A stretch of 64,000 bases of DNA, taken from Vigna angularis (taxonomy: Eukaryota > Streptophyta > Magnoliopsida > Fabales > Fabaceae). Positions 1 through 13,214 of this stretch are shown piece after piece (position 1 is the first letter of the stretch; each line of letters starts with the position of its first letter). Made by a program: the position numbers and the translations under genes. The stretch lies in assembly GCF_016808095.1 (NCBI RefSeq), contig NC_068978.1:24110806-24174805 (forward strand). Reading direction: 5' to 3'. The notes under the pieces are model-generated. The model was not told where the DNA came from. It saw nothing but the letters and a program-made list of their open reading frames with translations, and did no database searches.

Positions 1-1748
1 TTTAAAAGTGAAGATTGCTAATTGGTGTAATTGAAAAACTTAAAATTCTGAAAAATTGAGGTTTCTACTGATATTGCACTAAGCGGTAATAGGGTAGCGC
101 TGAGCGTCAACTCCAAAAATTCCAAATCAGAGAGTTATTGTGTGACAGAGTGTTCAGTGGTAGTTTTGCACCGTTGAGCCCTATTGTTCTAGGGAGCTTC
201 AACGCTAAGTGCCAACTTATGCTGCTAAGGTCTACTTGGATAATAAGCCCTTGTCACACCAACGTTGGGCGTGCCTTAGGTGTTACTCAGCACCATTCTT
301 GTTGTTGGTTCTATTACTCTATTTCTTACTTTTCTTTTACAAGTTTTGATGGTTCAAAGTTTTGATATTATGGTTATTTATGGATTTGTTTATGGATTTA
401 TTGATGCATATGTTTATGTATAATGATGTATGAAATTTGGATTATGATGGACAATGAATACGAACATGTATGAAAATATTTGTTGGTTGTAATTGATCAC
501 GAACATTATATCACTTAGTATGGATGAATACAAATATGGGTGATTGTTTAGTATTAGGAACTTGAATGTGGAATCGTGTTTATGGAGGAAAGTATGTGTT
601 TGGTGTAATTCAAAATAATCTTGAAAGAAGATTCTATAGTTGTGTTCCTTTAGTTTAAGCATTAATGTAAGGATTCAAGTAAGAAAATATCCTGACACTT
701 TAATAACCATTCACACTCACGTAGAGTAGAAAGAGTTGTGTGTAAGAGTAGTAAGAGATCTTAATCTGAGGGCCAGATAATGGCCTCAAACGTGAAGGAG
801 ATTTAGCTTGCAAGTGGTAGGGTGAAACCCATTGAAAATGATTTTGTAGGACAATATGTCTCTAGTGAATCTAATGTCAATGCATGTATCCGGATGATTA
901 AGTTTAGAGAATATGCAATTCTATGTTTTATTATTCTATGAATATTTGAAATATGCTATTTTATGATTAAATAAATTTAATTGTTAAATGATGGTTCCTT
1001 TTATAAACTAACTTATCCTTTTTTTTTTGTGTTTGTGCTTCTTGTAACTATTTTTTTCTTTTGTAATTAATTATCACCTTTATTGTGAGAAGATGTGAAA
1101 ATAGGTGTGAGGTTACCTTAGAAGGAAGATATTGATGCAATTATATATATGATGATAAGAGCTGGTTTTAGCTTTTATCTTTGAACACTTTGTAGTGAAC
1201 TTTGCAGTGATTTGGTCAACATTTAGTTTCTTTTAAGTTATTGATGTAGAACTTCTCTTATATGCTAGTATGGTTATTTTGCAAAAGTGTAATAACATAG
1301 TTACATGTCTATCTATCTTTGACTGCTCATGGATTATCACCCAAGGTAAAGTTTTATTTAGTAATATTGTACTATAAAATATGATGCTAAATTATTTATG
1401 TTTCACTATACGGCCCACACACTAAAAATAATTTTTTTTAGTGATTACTTATTAATGAATTAACGTTATAATTTAAAGGACCGTGAATTTGTGCATTAGG
1501 GATATATGTTTCATGCCAAAAGGATATGATGGGTATTAATGTGTAATGTTAATAAAACATTTAATTCGTATTTGTGTACCTAGTAAAATAATTGTTTTTA
1601 AAATAATTATCCATCAAATAAAAACCTACCGCTAAATAATATAGTATATTCTAGTTGATTTGAGGTTAAGAGAAGAGTATTTTATAACACAAGAAAAAAG
1701 AAATAGTAATGTAATACCAAAGAAGACTATTTAGTATATATAAAAAAA
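1..1748. other. Intergenic DNA downstream of the NLR gene; possible retroelement relic
   Basis: No gene was found. The first 900 bases are less AT-rich and read like decayed LTR-element sequence, with repeated wording such as ctaagcgg / gctgagcg around 80-110 and ctaagtgcc near 205. The rest is AT-rich and lies beyond the NLR stop codon. The few short open frames have no recognisable protein content. The retroelement assignment is a weak inference. Confidence 0.35.
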
Positions 1749-4700
1749 TTAATTAGGATAAGTAATTCGCACCTTTTCATGAAATAAACTTTCGACAGTT
1801 GTGTTGAGATCGACGTGGAAAGTGAAATCAGAATCTTCGGATGTTTGAATCCCCGAAAACATTGCTAGTTTTATGACTCCTTCAGAGAAAGTTATCATAT
1901 TGGGACATTCAGTTACCATCACATTTTGTAAACATGGGCATTGCAAGGTGGCATTTCCTGAATAAAAGCTTATCAGCCATGGCAAGTATTCCAGTTTAAT
2001 TGATCGGAGTCGTCCAAATATTATCTCATCACAACCATCTTCCTCTTCATTTCTTGCAATTTCTTTGATCGATCCACAATATCCTATGAATAGAGTCTCA
2101 AGTTTCACTAAAGATTTCAGTGTTGCAGACGTGAATAAATACTCCATCCTTTTGCAGTCCACCACAAATAAATCTTTAAGATTGATGAATGACACTGCAC
2201 AAGAAACTATGTTTTCTACTCGATGGCAACCGTAAAGAAATAACGAATCAAGCTTTTTGGAGTATGGTTGTACCCACGTGTGTTCTAAACCTATAGACTC
2301 TAACTCACTTAACTCAAACAAAAATAATCCTTTCAATTCAGCAAGTACGTTGTCGTGAACTTGAAGCTTTTGAGAGGGAAATATCTCCTTTAGACCAGAG
2401 CATTTCTGTACTGTAAGAGATTCTAAATTGGGTAGCTTGTGAAGGAAACCAAAAGGCAAACTATCTTTCCCATTGTTATCATCCTCAAAGGATAGTATAA
2501 GACATTTTAATTTACAAAGAAGGTCTTGTGGCAAACGTGCATCACTCATTAGCTTAATGCTTTCCTCATTGAGTGTCAATCCCATCGGTTTGGGAGAAAC
2601 CTAGCAATTGAAGTCAAACAAATTCAAATGAGATGTGTTGACGCTGATTAAATTTTACAAGAGCAAAATATATTAATGAAAAAGAAAAGGAAACACAAAA
2701 GGTTAAATTCTAATGCTTCATTACCTTCTGAATAGAGAACAAAGGTTGTTGTAACAAGTCAGTTGGAGCCTCTAAAACTTCTTTTTTACTATCATCATCA
2801 AAGCTTGATCTGAATAGCTTCAGCCTAGGACAACATGCCACATATAACCTATCTAACAAGGGACATTCTAGATGATGCTTTCCAAGGTAAAAGCAACTCA
2901 ACAGTGGCATGTTTTCAAGATTTAGATATGACAAACAAGGGAATTCAAACATTATTGTCGTTCCATGTTCCATTTCATCTTCCCTTCCAACTATTTCTAT
3001 CATTTTCTCACACTCCTTTATATCAAGTGTCTCCAACTTCCCAAGATCTTTGGCAAGTGATAAAGGGAACAATGTTAATAGGCTTCTACAACCATCAACA
3101 TCCACTCTTTGCAAATTCGAAAAGCTGACAATTCCTTCGAGATTTTCCTTCCACACACATTTTAAATTTGACAACTGTTTTAACGTAAGCGTTTTCAAAC
3201 GAAACACCATTCCATACATCTGGATTTTTCTCTCATCTATGTCAAATATTAGTTTTGCTGATTCGCATTTCTCCACATTCAATTCTTCTAAGTTCTTCAA
3301 GTAAGGCAGTACATGAGAGGGAATCAAAGTGTCTCTTTTACATGCTTCATTGAATTCCAATTTCTTCAAACAACCAAAGAAATTGTCCGGAAAAGCAAAT
3401 TTGTCATGTCGAACTTTCTTCTCGGGATAATCAACAAGATTTATATACTTTGAATATTCAAAAGAAACCTTAAAAGGAGAAGAAACTAAATGTCAGATGT
3501 ACATGACAATCAATGATTGAATGACTATAAAAAATTAATCTTTACGGTAGTTCTTATGGTATATGTAAAACCCGCACTTTATTTCATTATATAATTTGTT
3601 ATAAAACAAACTTGGAAAATGAAAAAAGTGGAAATTGTTTCAAATAATTCGAAGAGTATGAATTATTAATGTTTTGCAAAATAATTGAATTATTAGTTAT
3701 GAACATTTTCAAAGAAATTAACATTAGATTATCTTTGGAGATATGATGCAATGAAAATTTGTGATGATCAAGATACTTTAATGCATACCTGGTTTGTGAA
3801 ATGTGTTTGTAGAGTGGCATTCAAATCACCTTCCCAATACCATTGGTCTTTTTCTCCTGCTTCAACATGTACTTTTTGTAGGTTTGGAGCACTTTGGACT
3901 TCAGATAATTTTGTCATTTGAGGACATTCACTTACTACTAATTTTTCTAGTAGTGGGAATTTTAAGTCACACTTCTCAACCCTAGAGAAACTTGTGAGAT
4001 TTTGTAGAGACACCAATTCTAATGATTTTAACTGTTTAAATTCAATTTCTCGTACTTTTTCCACTTTATTTTCTGCAACGATTTCCACAATCATTGGGCA
4101 GGAGCATACCTTCAACGTTGTGAGTTGAACCAAAGTTTTAGCAGTTGAGCATGTCATTAAACTCCTCATTGATTTACAATTCATCACTTCTAAATATGTC
4201 AAGTAACTAAAAGTTACCGAAGATGACACTAAATTTTTCAGTTTTGTACAATGTTGAATGCTTAAGCGTTCCACCCTTTGAAGAAGCACCTCGTGCTCAA
4301 AGCCAATCTCCTCTAGAGACCACATGCTTTCTAGTTTCAGCTCTTTAAGTTGCACAACACCACCAATTTTTTCACGTGAAATAAGACTTTTAAGAGCCCA
4401 AATCCTTTTCAAGTGACAAAGTTCTAATGTTAACCTTTTCAAATTGGGAAGTCTATGAAGAAACCAAAAGAGAATTTCATTATTCTTCAACCCATACAAA
4501 GTAAGTTCTTCTAGTTTGTGCATTCTGTGAACATTAACAATGTATTTTTGCAACCACTCTGCTTCCTTCAAGCTCAGCGACATGTATTCCAAGTTATATA
4601 TTGCCTAAATAAATTAATAAAAAGACCTATTGTTAATCTTAAAGCATACTAGTTGAATCATAATGTATTATTTTGATTTAAGAAATAAAAGACGTAATCT

Positions 4701-7700
4701 CACATCCTTGTTAAAGGATGTTAATTCACGCTTTTCATAAAAAACAGGACATATGCTATATTTCCAACAAAAAGCTTCAAAAAAGAACTTTATGTACCTT
4801 TTTTGCAGCCAAAACAATTGGTTGCTCTTTTGAATCTGTGATTTCTGAAGTCAATCCTTGGAGCATGCTACAGTTGATTATATCCAATTTCTTTAATGGA
4901 GGCAACTCTAAAGTATGAATTCCTGAGTAGAAACTCCTCAAGTCATGCAAGTCTATTAATGATAGAGTATTTAGATGAGGAAATTTAAAGCTGATAGCAG
5001 TTTCACATGAATGTTTGTCCAAAGCAATAATCTCTGTCACCCCACAATTCCGTACCTCAAGGACTTCTTGTTTTTCTAGGTCATTGGCAATAGAAACTGG
5101 AAATAGATACTTCAATTTTGGACTCTCATAAACTCTTATGCTTTGCAAATTATTACATTTGAGTATTTCACCGGTGTAACCCTTCCATACGTTCACCAAA
5201 TTTGGCAGGTTTTCTAGAATTATTTTACCCAAATTTGTTTCAATAATATCACAAGTGTGCGGAATATTTTCAAAATCAAAAATGTTTTCAACCCATTTGC
5301 AATCTGTAACTGTCAAGCTTTGAAGGCTTTGCAATATTTGCCCCATATAATTAGGAAAAATTGTAACAAGTTTATGGCACTCTCTTATCATCAAAGAGTT
5401 CAAACTGCTAAAGGAATGCAAACCAATATCGGATTTCCAAATGGTACAGAGTTTGTCCATGCAGATAATCTCCATTTTCTTCAACTTAGGGAAAACATCA
5501 ATATACTGTTACAACAAAAATAATACTTTATATGTGAAATTGAAAGACCTAATTACTTAATATATCAAACAACAAAGGATAGCATTAATCAAACTAAATA
5601 TTAAATGAATCCACAAACCTCTGCATCTTCTTGACGAAATATATCCTCCATCATTGCACATTCACTTACAAAAATGCTTTGAAGATTCACCAAACTTTCA
5701 GCCATAGAGAATGATAGTAAATACTTTAAATTACTGCAATCTGTCACATTCAATGTGAGCAAATTTTGAAAACAATGGTTACACTGGTCACTCCATATCT
5801 TATGGATGTTGATGGAGGATAACTCCAACCATTCTAATTTGGGAGTTGAGACCTGTAAGAACACATAAAATATCACAACAATAAGACTTCATTTCAAAAG
5901 ACTTTTTCCCCAAGAGAAATGACAAAACTTAAACAAGTAGACTTTTTTGTATTTCTATTAAGGGAAGAACAATATAGAAATTAAACATTACACATGTAAT
6001 TATGATAAGGTTCTCACATACCTTTTCATTGAAGAGTGGAAGACAAGAATTGGTGACCATGTGCTCAACATCAACAACAATATCTTTGTTCCTTTGTTGG
6101 AATACTTGGTCTTGCAACGATTGTGGACTACCAGGAGTCTTATCAACATTATATAAATAAATAAATGTTGGTAGATACTTCAACTTTAAAAGTCGTAACT
6201 GGGGAAACTGAATCTTATCATCGCTGATAGTATTAGTTTGACTTTCTTTTGAAACTATCTCCTTCAAAGAATCACAGTCACACACTTCAATTGTTTCAAG
6301 CAAAGTGAGGAGTCTAACCATAGAAAATAGGAAAAGGTTTACCAATTTAAGGCATGTTTGAATCTTGATGACCTTTAAATTGCGGAAAGAGGTCTCTACA
6401 AGCTGATTGTCACATATTATTTCCAAATTATCCAATTTGTAAAGCCATATGGACTCTAATTTGGGAAAAGCGAGTAAAGAGTGAAACCGCTCCTTTGGAT
6501 TGATAATATAGTTAATGCCAAAATTGTTTACAATGGATAAATGTTTCAAATTTGGAAATCCTTCAACATTTAATTCATAGAAAATATCTTGAACATCATC
6601 GAGTTCTCCCAACAACAAGCATTCAACACTTTTGAACAACATTTTAATCCATTTTTCAGAATGAATATCAATACCTTCTTTTAGGTTTAATGCCAAAAAT
6701 TTTACCTCCTCATACTTGTCTGGGACTTTGAATTCTCCCACTTTAAGCAAGTTAGACAAGTTGAATTCACCAATGACAATCTTGTAACTATTCAACCTGT
6801 CAAAAAACAAATTCTGGGGAAAATATGAAGAACAATGGATGTGTATGTCTAGATTTTGTAACTGATTCAAGTGCATCAACTCAGAGAGACTAGCATTTTC
6901 ACTTTTCATATTCTCTTCAGCCTCCCATATAATCAAGTTGTCTCTGATATAAAACTCCTCTAAAATGCCCATCCTCGGTATGATATTGGAAGTTATTTGT
7001 CTTAGTTTTAAGCAATTGCTTATGTCAAGAAATTGAAGCTTATCCAATTGCCCAAATTCAAGAGGCAAATTTTCTATATTAGATCCTGACAAAGTAAGGA
7101 TTCTTAAATTCTTTAACTCACCAATGATTGATAGGTTCTCTCCTAAAGTGCATCGCTCCAAACAAAGCATTCTCAATTTTTTTAGGCATTTAATTGATGA
7201 AGGTAAGCAAGATAAATTAATACCAGTCAATACCAACACTCTGAGTCGAACCATAGATTTAAAAAATTCATCTGGTATTTCAAAAGATTCATTTTTATTG
7301 TCAATATGTAAGACTTCAAGTTGAGGACAATGTATACTCTCAGGAAGCTCATCATTGATGTCACAAAAGTGTACAAAAATGGCAGAGTACCTTTCAAAGT
7401 CATTTTCGTGAGGCCACTCATAAAGTATTGCATTTTTCTTATAAAGCACATGTTTTTCCTTGGATGATATTGAAAGAGCAACATCTCGCACAATGTCATG
7501 CATGTTGAAGCGATCAATAGAATAACTTTTCACCAACAAACTCGATTCTTCTAGCTCTTGTATCATCTCCTTTACTCTTTTCCTTGCATCTGTAATTGTG
7601 TGGACACCTGGAAGCAAATCCAAACCAACACAAAATTTCACCAAGTCCATAATCAAAGCATCACTTCCCATTCTAGCACAGTGTAAGAAAATACACTTAA

Positions 7701-9015
7701 GCTCCTCATTTTTTAGATGATCATAGCTCAACTTTATTGAGAAGTCAGTAAATCCCCATTCTGATGTAAAATTTTGTCTTTTAATTTGTTGACAGACATC
7801 TTCCCATGTAGATAAGCTTTTATTCTTTAGTGTCCTTCCTATGGAAACTAAGGCTATTGGAAACCCAGCACTCCATTTGGCAATTTCAGTAGCACTCCTA
7901 TCAAACTCAGAATTTTTCACACCAGCAACTTTCTTAAGCAAAGTCTCTGATTCCTTTTCATCAAGGACTCCTACCGAAAAAATTGACCTTTGTTGCACAT
8001 CCATTTCATTACATAATACTTGTTTATTTCTAGATGTTAGAAGAATTTTGCCTCCTCTATAATCGTTAGACAACTTTTCCTTTTTCATCTTATCCAAATC
8101 AACTTTTGACAACTCTTTTATTTCTGTCTTATTATAACCAAAATCAGATATGTCATTGACTTCTTGTTGGCTTGCATCATCATTACATGGAATCCCAAGT
8201 TTATCAAAGTCCAATCCACCCCAAAGATCATCAAGGATAATAAGGGTGTTCTCCTTTTCATTCTTTAACCTCTTTCGAATACGTTCTACTCTTGCAATCT
8301 CACTTTCCTCTTCCAATTTCATTCCTAGCATGACAGCAATTTGCTCTTGAATTTTTTTGAAGTCAGGATTTCCTGTAATATTTGCTATGATGATTATCTC
8401 GAACAAATTCTTTTCTCGAGCTTTGTTAGCAATTTCTTTGACTAAAGTGGTCTTACCCACACCACCAGGCCCATAAACTCCAATCATACCAACTGTAGAG
8501 TCTTGCAGTGCTTTCATGATCATCTCCATAGTTTTAGTTCTTGATGCAAAGCTTTCATAAACATTGTTTGAAAAAGTAGCATCAATGGATGGAAATTCTT
8601 GGTACGAAACATTGTCAAAAAAAGTTTTCCAAAGCTCATCTCCTATAATTTCCTCCACCATCTTTGTAGCTTTTCTACCCAGTTGATACCTCAGTCGGAA
8701 ATTATTTGGAAAGAAACCAATTGAGCAAATTGTCTTTGCATGACAATCATCATTAATAAAACTTTTATATTCTTTTATCTTATCATCGATGAAGGTTAAG
8801 CAATGTTGAACGTCCTTTTCAATTTCATCTCCACTCCTTAGTGCACTATCAACTTGATGTTGTAGTCTCTCCTTATTATTTTCCAACTTCTCAATGTAAG
8901 ATTTCAACTCTTTAAATTTGTCTTTGTAATTAAACAAGTAACCCACTTGTCGTTTGACCACACTTGCCGTAATATTAAGTGCACTTTCAGTAGTTGTTGA
9001 GACAATTGGATCCAT
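1749..9015 (-). CDS. CC-NBS-LRR disease-resistance protein (intracellular immune receptor), six exons
   Basis: Intact NLR-type immune receptor of the RPS2 / At4g27190-like class. Exons on the minus strand: 9015-6022, 5852-5619, 5505-4798, 4604-3789, 3468-2725 and 2600-1749, with GT-AG borders and all junctions in phase 0, giving about 2,115 residues. The start is the ATG opening MDPIVSTTTES. Residues 30-80 look like a coiled coil. The NB-ARC domain shows the P-loop GPGGVGKTT (182-190), kinase-2 LIILDDLW (258-265), the RNBS-B TSR (327-329), GFPIAL (384-389) and MHD (505-507). LRRs fill the rest of exon 1 and exons 2-6. A lysine- and acid-rich insert (about 280-320) separates kinase-2 from RNBS-B, as in other legume members. 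The family senses pathogen effectors and triggers defence; which pathogen cannot be read from the sequence. All nucleotide-binding motifs are intact, so it is probably functional. The exon map is my own and needs transcript support. Confidence 0.93.
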
Positions 9016-10100
9016 GGTCCCTTGATAATGGGCGCTTTCGTCTTAATTGTTTACTTACGATTAGTCCTTTTTTTCCTAAATAATACAAATGCAGAATTTC
9101 AGGGTTTATTAACAAAAGGAAATAGATAAAACGTTCAAACAAAGAGAACATAGATGTTTATAAATATTACAATAATTTATAAATAAACACAACATTAAAA
9201 GGCATCATAAGGTTGTTAATGAAAAATGAACAAGTTACATTTATATTCATATTTTTAGTCGGTGGTGTGGCGTATATTTATAGTCGGTGGTGTGGCGTCT
9301 GTTATTTCCAATGTCACTTGTCTACTCAATGGAGTGGTATCTAGGAATGACAAAAATATTGTGTCAAATGAAGATAAATTTCGCGATGGATAATTGTTGA
9401 TATCCATTGATAGCGGATAACAAATATCAAAAGTCTAATTTAGTTAATTTCGTTTTCTCTCACTTAACCTAAGATGAGAGAGGATTTTTAGGTCAAGAGA
9501 ATGTGAAAAAGTCGTAGTTTTTGGAAGAAAAAAGATAGAGAAAATTTGGTAGTAAATTCACCTAGTCATCTCAGTATAATTGTGATTCTTGCTTCATTCA
9601 CCATTCTAGCAGCACGTCTGTGACATACAATTCTTTAGTTTGACGGTTGAGATTATCAATTGAAAGTTTGTGGTTAGGTAAATTAGTCACTCACGATTGC
9701 TTTGTTTTAGGTTTCTCTTTCTTTATTATTCATATTTGAGAGCATTATTTCTTTGGAATTTTGGTCAATCGTAGGTACTTATTTGTGTTTTTTACTCTAT
9801 TATACCCATATTTGATCTTAGTGAAGCATGATTGATTGGTTTGTGTCTGTGGGTTTTTTCTTCTCACATTGAGGAGGTTTTCTCACGTTAAAAATATTGG
9901 TGTTCTCTTTTATGATTATTGTTGCAGTTTTTATTGTTGTTTCCTCATAAATTCTTGCAAGTTTGGGAGAATTATTTTTGCTTCATACTTTAATATTTTT
10001 GGTTGTTGTGTGTTGTTTCCCCCATCATATTGGTTTCATAGTTTATTTTTGGGCTATATTTACTTGTTTGATGGATGTTCACAAATACAAATATGGTTGC
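9016..10100. other. Upstream region of the NLR gene, with a short duplication and a MITE scrap
   Basis: No coding gene. It should contain the NLR promoter and 5' leader, but no TATA box can be assigned with confidence. An 18-base direct repeat (tagtcggtggtgtggcgt) occurs at 9256-9273 and 9281-9298. Positions 9341-9430 match the left end of the hAT-like MITE at 41969 (taggaatgacaaaaata, then a gataaatttcgcga-like block). The remainder is T-rich and may belong to the leader of the copia relic that follows. Confidence 0.4.
9341..9430 (+). mobile_element. Fragment of a hAT-type MITE
   Basis: About 90 bases resemble the left end of the element at 41969-43716: the TIR-like TAGGAATGACAA, a gataaattTCGCGAtGGATA block, and an atatcCATtGATA block in the same order. 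The right end is missing. This is a by-eye match, about 70-75% over the shared blocks. Confidence 0.45.
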
Positions 10101-10670
10101 TTTAAATGATACAAATTATTGGTGCAGAAAGGCAAGATGAAAGACTTCTTGTTGAAGAAATTGAATCTTCACTTCTTTACTACATAAAAGCCATATTCTA
10201 TATTGATAAAGGATGGGACTTTGAAAACCAATAGAAGTATGCTTTTATTTGACAATACATAAAATACAATGTGTACATTGCTAAAGAGATACAAGCTAGA
10301 ACTTTATGAGAAAAGATTGAGTATTTGTTCTAAGTTTGGTAATAATAAATTGTGTTTTTTGAATTGCTTGATAAATTTTACGTACAAAGAGAGTTCTTCC
10401 ATTACAAATCACTTAGATGAGTTCCAAGGGCTCCTATATCAATTGTCAAGAATGAATATCAATTTTGATGAAGAAGTTTTGGGACTGTGACTACAAAAAA
10501 GAGATATTTTTGGTTTCAATTACAAACTTATCCTTTAATGGCAATGTTTCTTTCCATATGAAAAAGAGTGGTGCTTTAATGAAGAGGTGAAAGGGAAAGT
10601 ACATGGTTCTTCTTCTTAGTTTTAGATGCTAGCCACAGAAATAAGGAGAGAAGTCAAAAAAAAGGATGTT
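10101..10670 (+). pseudogene. Degenerate copia gag (UBN2-like) relic
   Basis: Scattered gag blocks of a Ty1/copia polyprotein appear in order but in changing frames: NDTNYW at 10104, GKMKDFLLK near 10132, then an open stretch at 10269-10490 ending ITNHLDEFQGLLYQLSRMNI and FDEEVLGL. Beyond the stop lies a remnant matching the usual RRK-GSSS-ATE region. The normal gag order is recognisable, but stops and frameshifts abound, and neither a zinc knuckle nor pol follows. No matching LTR pair was found. It is a dead fragment with no expected product. Confidence 0.7.
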
Positions 10671-11272
10671 TACTTCTTATTGTGTGTCTTAAAGGTTAAA
10701 GTCCTTGTCTTCGTAATTGTTTATCCTGAATACCTGTTTTGTCAAATTAGGAGGTTACTTGTAGAAGGTACTTCATACCAAAGTCAATAAAGATTTATTC
10801 ATTTGAGTAATTAATACATAATAAATGCAATCACATATCTCTTTATTTATTTCAGGCTTGAAATTACTAACTGTCTAATCATGACCTAATTGATAATAAT
10901 TGTGTTTTGTCATAGGTTAATTAGAATTAGGTGTAATCATCTTAAATAATAATCGTTCGTCCTATAGATTACAACAATCATTTGACCTCTCAGGATAATC
11001 ACAACAATCATGTTTGTAGGGAGATTGTGGCTGTGTAGTCTTATATTGACTAAACGGTCATTAAATACATCTTGTATTCCTACTTTGGACATGTTTATTC
11101 TTCAACATGATACATGCTCATCGAAAATGAATATTGATAATAATTTAAACTAAGAAAGCATAATCAACACAACTAATGAAAAAATATTAAACTAAGAAAA
11201 CATAATGAACATAACTAAAAAATAAATAAAAATATGAAAGAAAAAGGCTTCGTTATCCAAGTAAGTAACTGA

Positions 11273-11327
<55 letters not shown>

Positions 11328-11655
11328 AATTATTAATAATTTTATTCTTATTAAATTTATTATTATTAATATTGTCATTATTAATATTATAAATAATAAT
11401 AATAATAATATAATAATTATTGTTAATGTTAATATTATTAGTATTAATAATTTAATTATTATTATTACGTAAATGGTGGAATCAATTTTATTTTTCATTA
11501 TTTAATATATATATATATATATATATTGTCTTAAAATAAAATTTAAATTTAAAATAAGAAAAATATTATAATTATCATTAAAATAGTTATTTTTTTATTT
11601 TATTACACATGAATCTTCTGCTCTCGCACAACTGTAAATTACAATATTCATTTAT
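10671..11655. other. AT-rich spacer with a TA microsatellite
   Basis: No gene. It includes a (TA)n tract at 11277-11323 and AT-rich low-complexity sequence to 11655. Positions about 11101-11240 resemble 15660-15780 (shared phrases such as aaactaagaaagcataatgaaca), marking one half of a split duplication. Confidence 0.5.
11277..11323. repeat. (TA)n microsatellite
   Basis: About 46 bases of uninterrupted TA repeat. Confidence 0.95.
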
Positions 11656-11814
11656 GATTCCGTGGGTCTTATTTTTTGGCCAAACTCTAAAATGTGTGAC
11701 TGATTTTTTTAATTGGATTCTTATTTTAGAAAAATTAAAATAAATAGAATTCTATCGTTAGATTGGACATTTGATTAGTCATTACGTGATATATTTTAAA
11801 TGAGGTAGCATGAT

Positions 11815-11816
<2 letters not shown>

Positions 11817-11910
<94 letters not shown>

Positions 11911-12038
11911 GTATATGTGTATGTATATATGTATATATGTATATGTATATGTATATATATGTATATATATATTATGTATACATTATATACATATATGTAT
12001 ATATATATATATGTATACATATATGTATATATATATAT
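11817..12038. repeat. Long compound TA / GT-AT microsatellite
   Basis: Pure TA from 11817 to about 11904, then TATATG/TGTATA variants up to 12038. It sits inside the left arm of the surrounding TIR element and borders the inner MULE-like insertion. Open frames of alternating Tyr-Ile here are repeat artefacts. Confidence 0.95.
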
Positions 12039-12301
12039 GGAGTTTGCTAATGCGCGTACGTCTGTTTTTCAGTTGGTACATTTTAGTAATGTATACTGGG
12101 TTTTAGTAGACAAAAATATCCTTATATATAATGAATTCTAAGTTTTAAGGTTAAGGGTATTTTAATAATTTTCATTCTCAAAACTAAAAAAAAAAAAAAA
12201 AATCCCAAACCCTTAATCATCTCTCTCATTCCTCTCAACCCTTTCTCTTTCATCTTTTTCACTCCAATCTTTTCTCTGTCATCCCTACTGTAACTTCAAT
12301 T

Positions 12302-12719
12302 GAAAAAAATCTGATACACTTGTCGTTAAACAATCTTACAAAAAAATAATTTTATAATGAGTTTTCATCTTATAATTTTTGTCTTATCTAATTTTATCCA
12401 ATTTTCACAAGCATAAAGGAATTGGTAATTGACCTAGAAAAAATCAGAAATATTCGCTAATTTCTTACAAAAAATGATTTTATAATGAGTTTTTATTTTA
12501 TAATTTTTGTCTTATCCAATTTTATCTAATTTTCACAAGCATGATGACATCAAAAGAATTGGTAATTGGCCTGGAAAAAATCAGAAACACTCGTTGTTAA
12601 ACAATTTCTTACAAAAAATGACTTTATAATGAGTTTTCATTTTATAATTTTTGTTGTATATAATTTTATCTAATTTTTACAAGCATAATGACATCGGAAA
12701 GAATTGGTAATTGGCCTGA
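12302..12719. repeat. Three tandem copies of about 140 bp inside the MULE-like element
   Basis: Copies start near 12302, 12438 and 12574. Each carries aaaaaatc-aga, cttacaaaaaa, ttttataatgagtttt, tttgt-ttat, cacaagcat and ggtaattg-cct in the same order. The second copy is shortened by loss of the gttaaacaa block. Confidence 0.75.
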
Positions 12720-12886
12720 AGGGTTTTTTTAGAGACAATGATTCAACATATGCAGATGATGAAATTAGAGAGGTTAGTGAAAATGGTGAAATTGAAGAGA
12801 TCTTGAATGAACCTTTGCCTGAAGGTGAATATGTCAATGACTCAACTTTTTACAAAGGCAAATTGGTTAAAGGCAAGTGTTTTTGA
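12704..12886 (+). other. Short acidic open frame, possibly a captured gene fragment
   Basis: A 60-codon frame contains NGEIEEILNEPLPEGEYVND and ends KGKLVKGKCF. Its charged, non-repetitive composition differs from the low-complexity DNA around it and looks protein-like. It lies between the tandem repeats and the right TIR, where MULE-like elements often carry host exon pieces. I do not recognise the source gene. The frame could also be chance. Confidence 0.3.
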
Positions 12887-13156
12887 TTTTTTCAATTGGG
12901 GTTACAGTAGGAATGACAGAGAAAAAGTTGGAGTGAAAGAGATGAAAGAGAAAGGATTGAGAGGAATGAGAGAGGTAAGTAAGGGTTTAGGGGATTTCTT
13001 TTTTTTTTTTTTAAGTTTTGAGAATGAAAATTATTAAAATACCCTTAACCTTAAAACTTAGAATCCATATATATAAGGGTATTTTTGTCTACTAAAATCC
13101 GGTACACATTGCTAAAATGTACCAACTGAAAAACAGGCATACGCACGTTAGCAAAC

Positions 13157-13159
<3 letters not shown>

Positions 13160-13209
<50 letters not shown>
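13160..13209. repeat. (TA)n microsatellite flanking the MULE-like element
   Basis: About 50 bases of TA directly after the inner element's right end. It is probably the right half of the TA tract into which the element inserted. Confidence 0.95.

Positions 13210-13214
<5 letters not shown>

Larger units (their letters stand above)
12039..13159. mobile_element. MULE-like element with about 270-bp terminal inverted repeats
   Basis: The ends are GGAGTTTGCTAA (12039) and, inverted, GGGGTTTGCTAA (13159). Inverted similarity runs inward about 270 bases on each side (12039-12310 against 12883-13159), covering the ttttcagttggtacattttag block, the A/T homopolymer and the tctctcattcctctcaa block. The flanks are both TATATATAT, so a 9-bp target duplication is possible but cannot be proven inside a TA repeat. 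The interior holds three tandem copies of about 140 bases and a short acidic open frame. No transposase, so it is non-autonomous. Confidence 0.75.

Noticed and set aside
11796..12141. Several open frames of alternating Tyr/Ile
   Set aside because: Translations of TA / GTAT microsatellite DNA.
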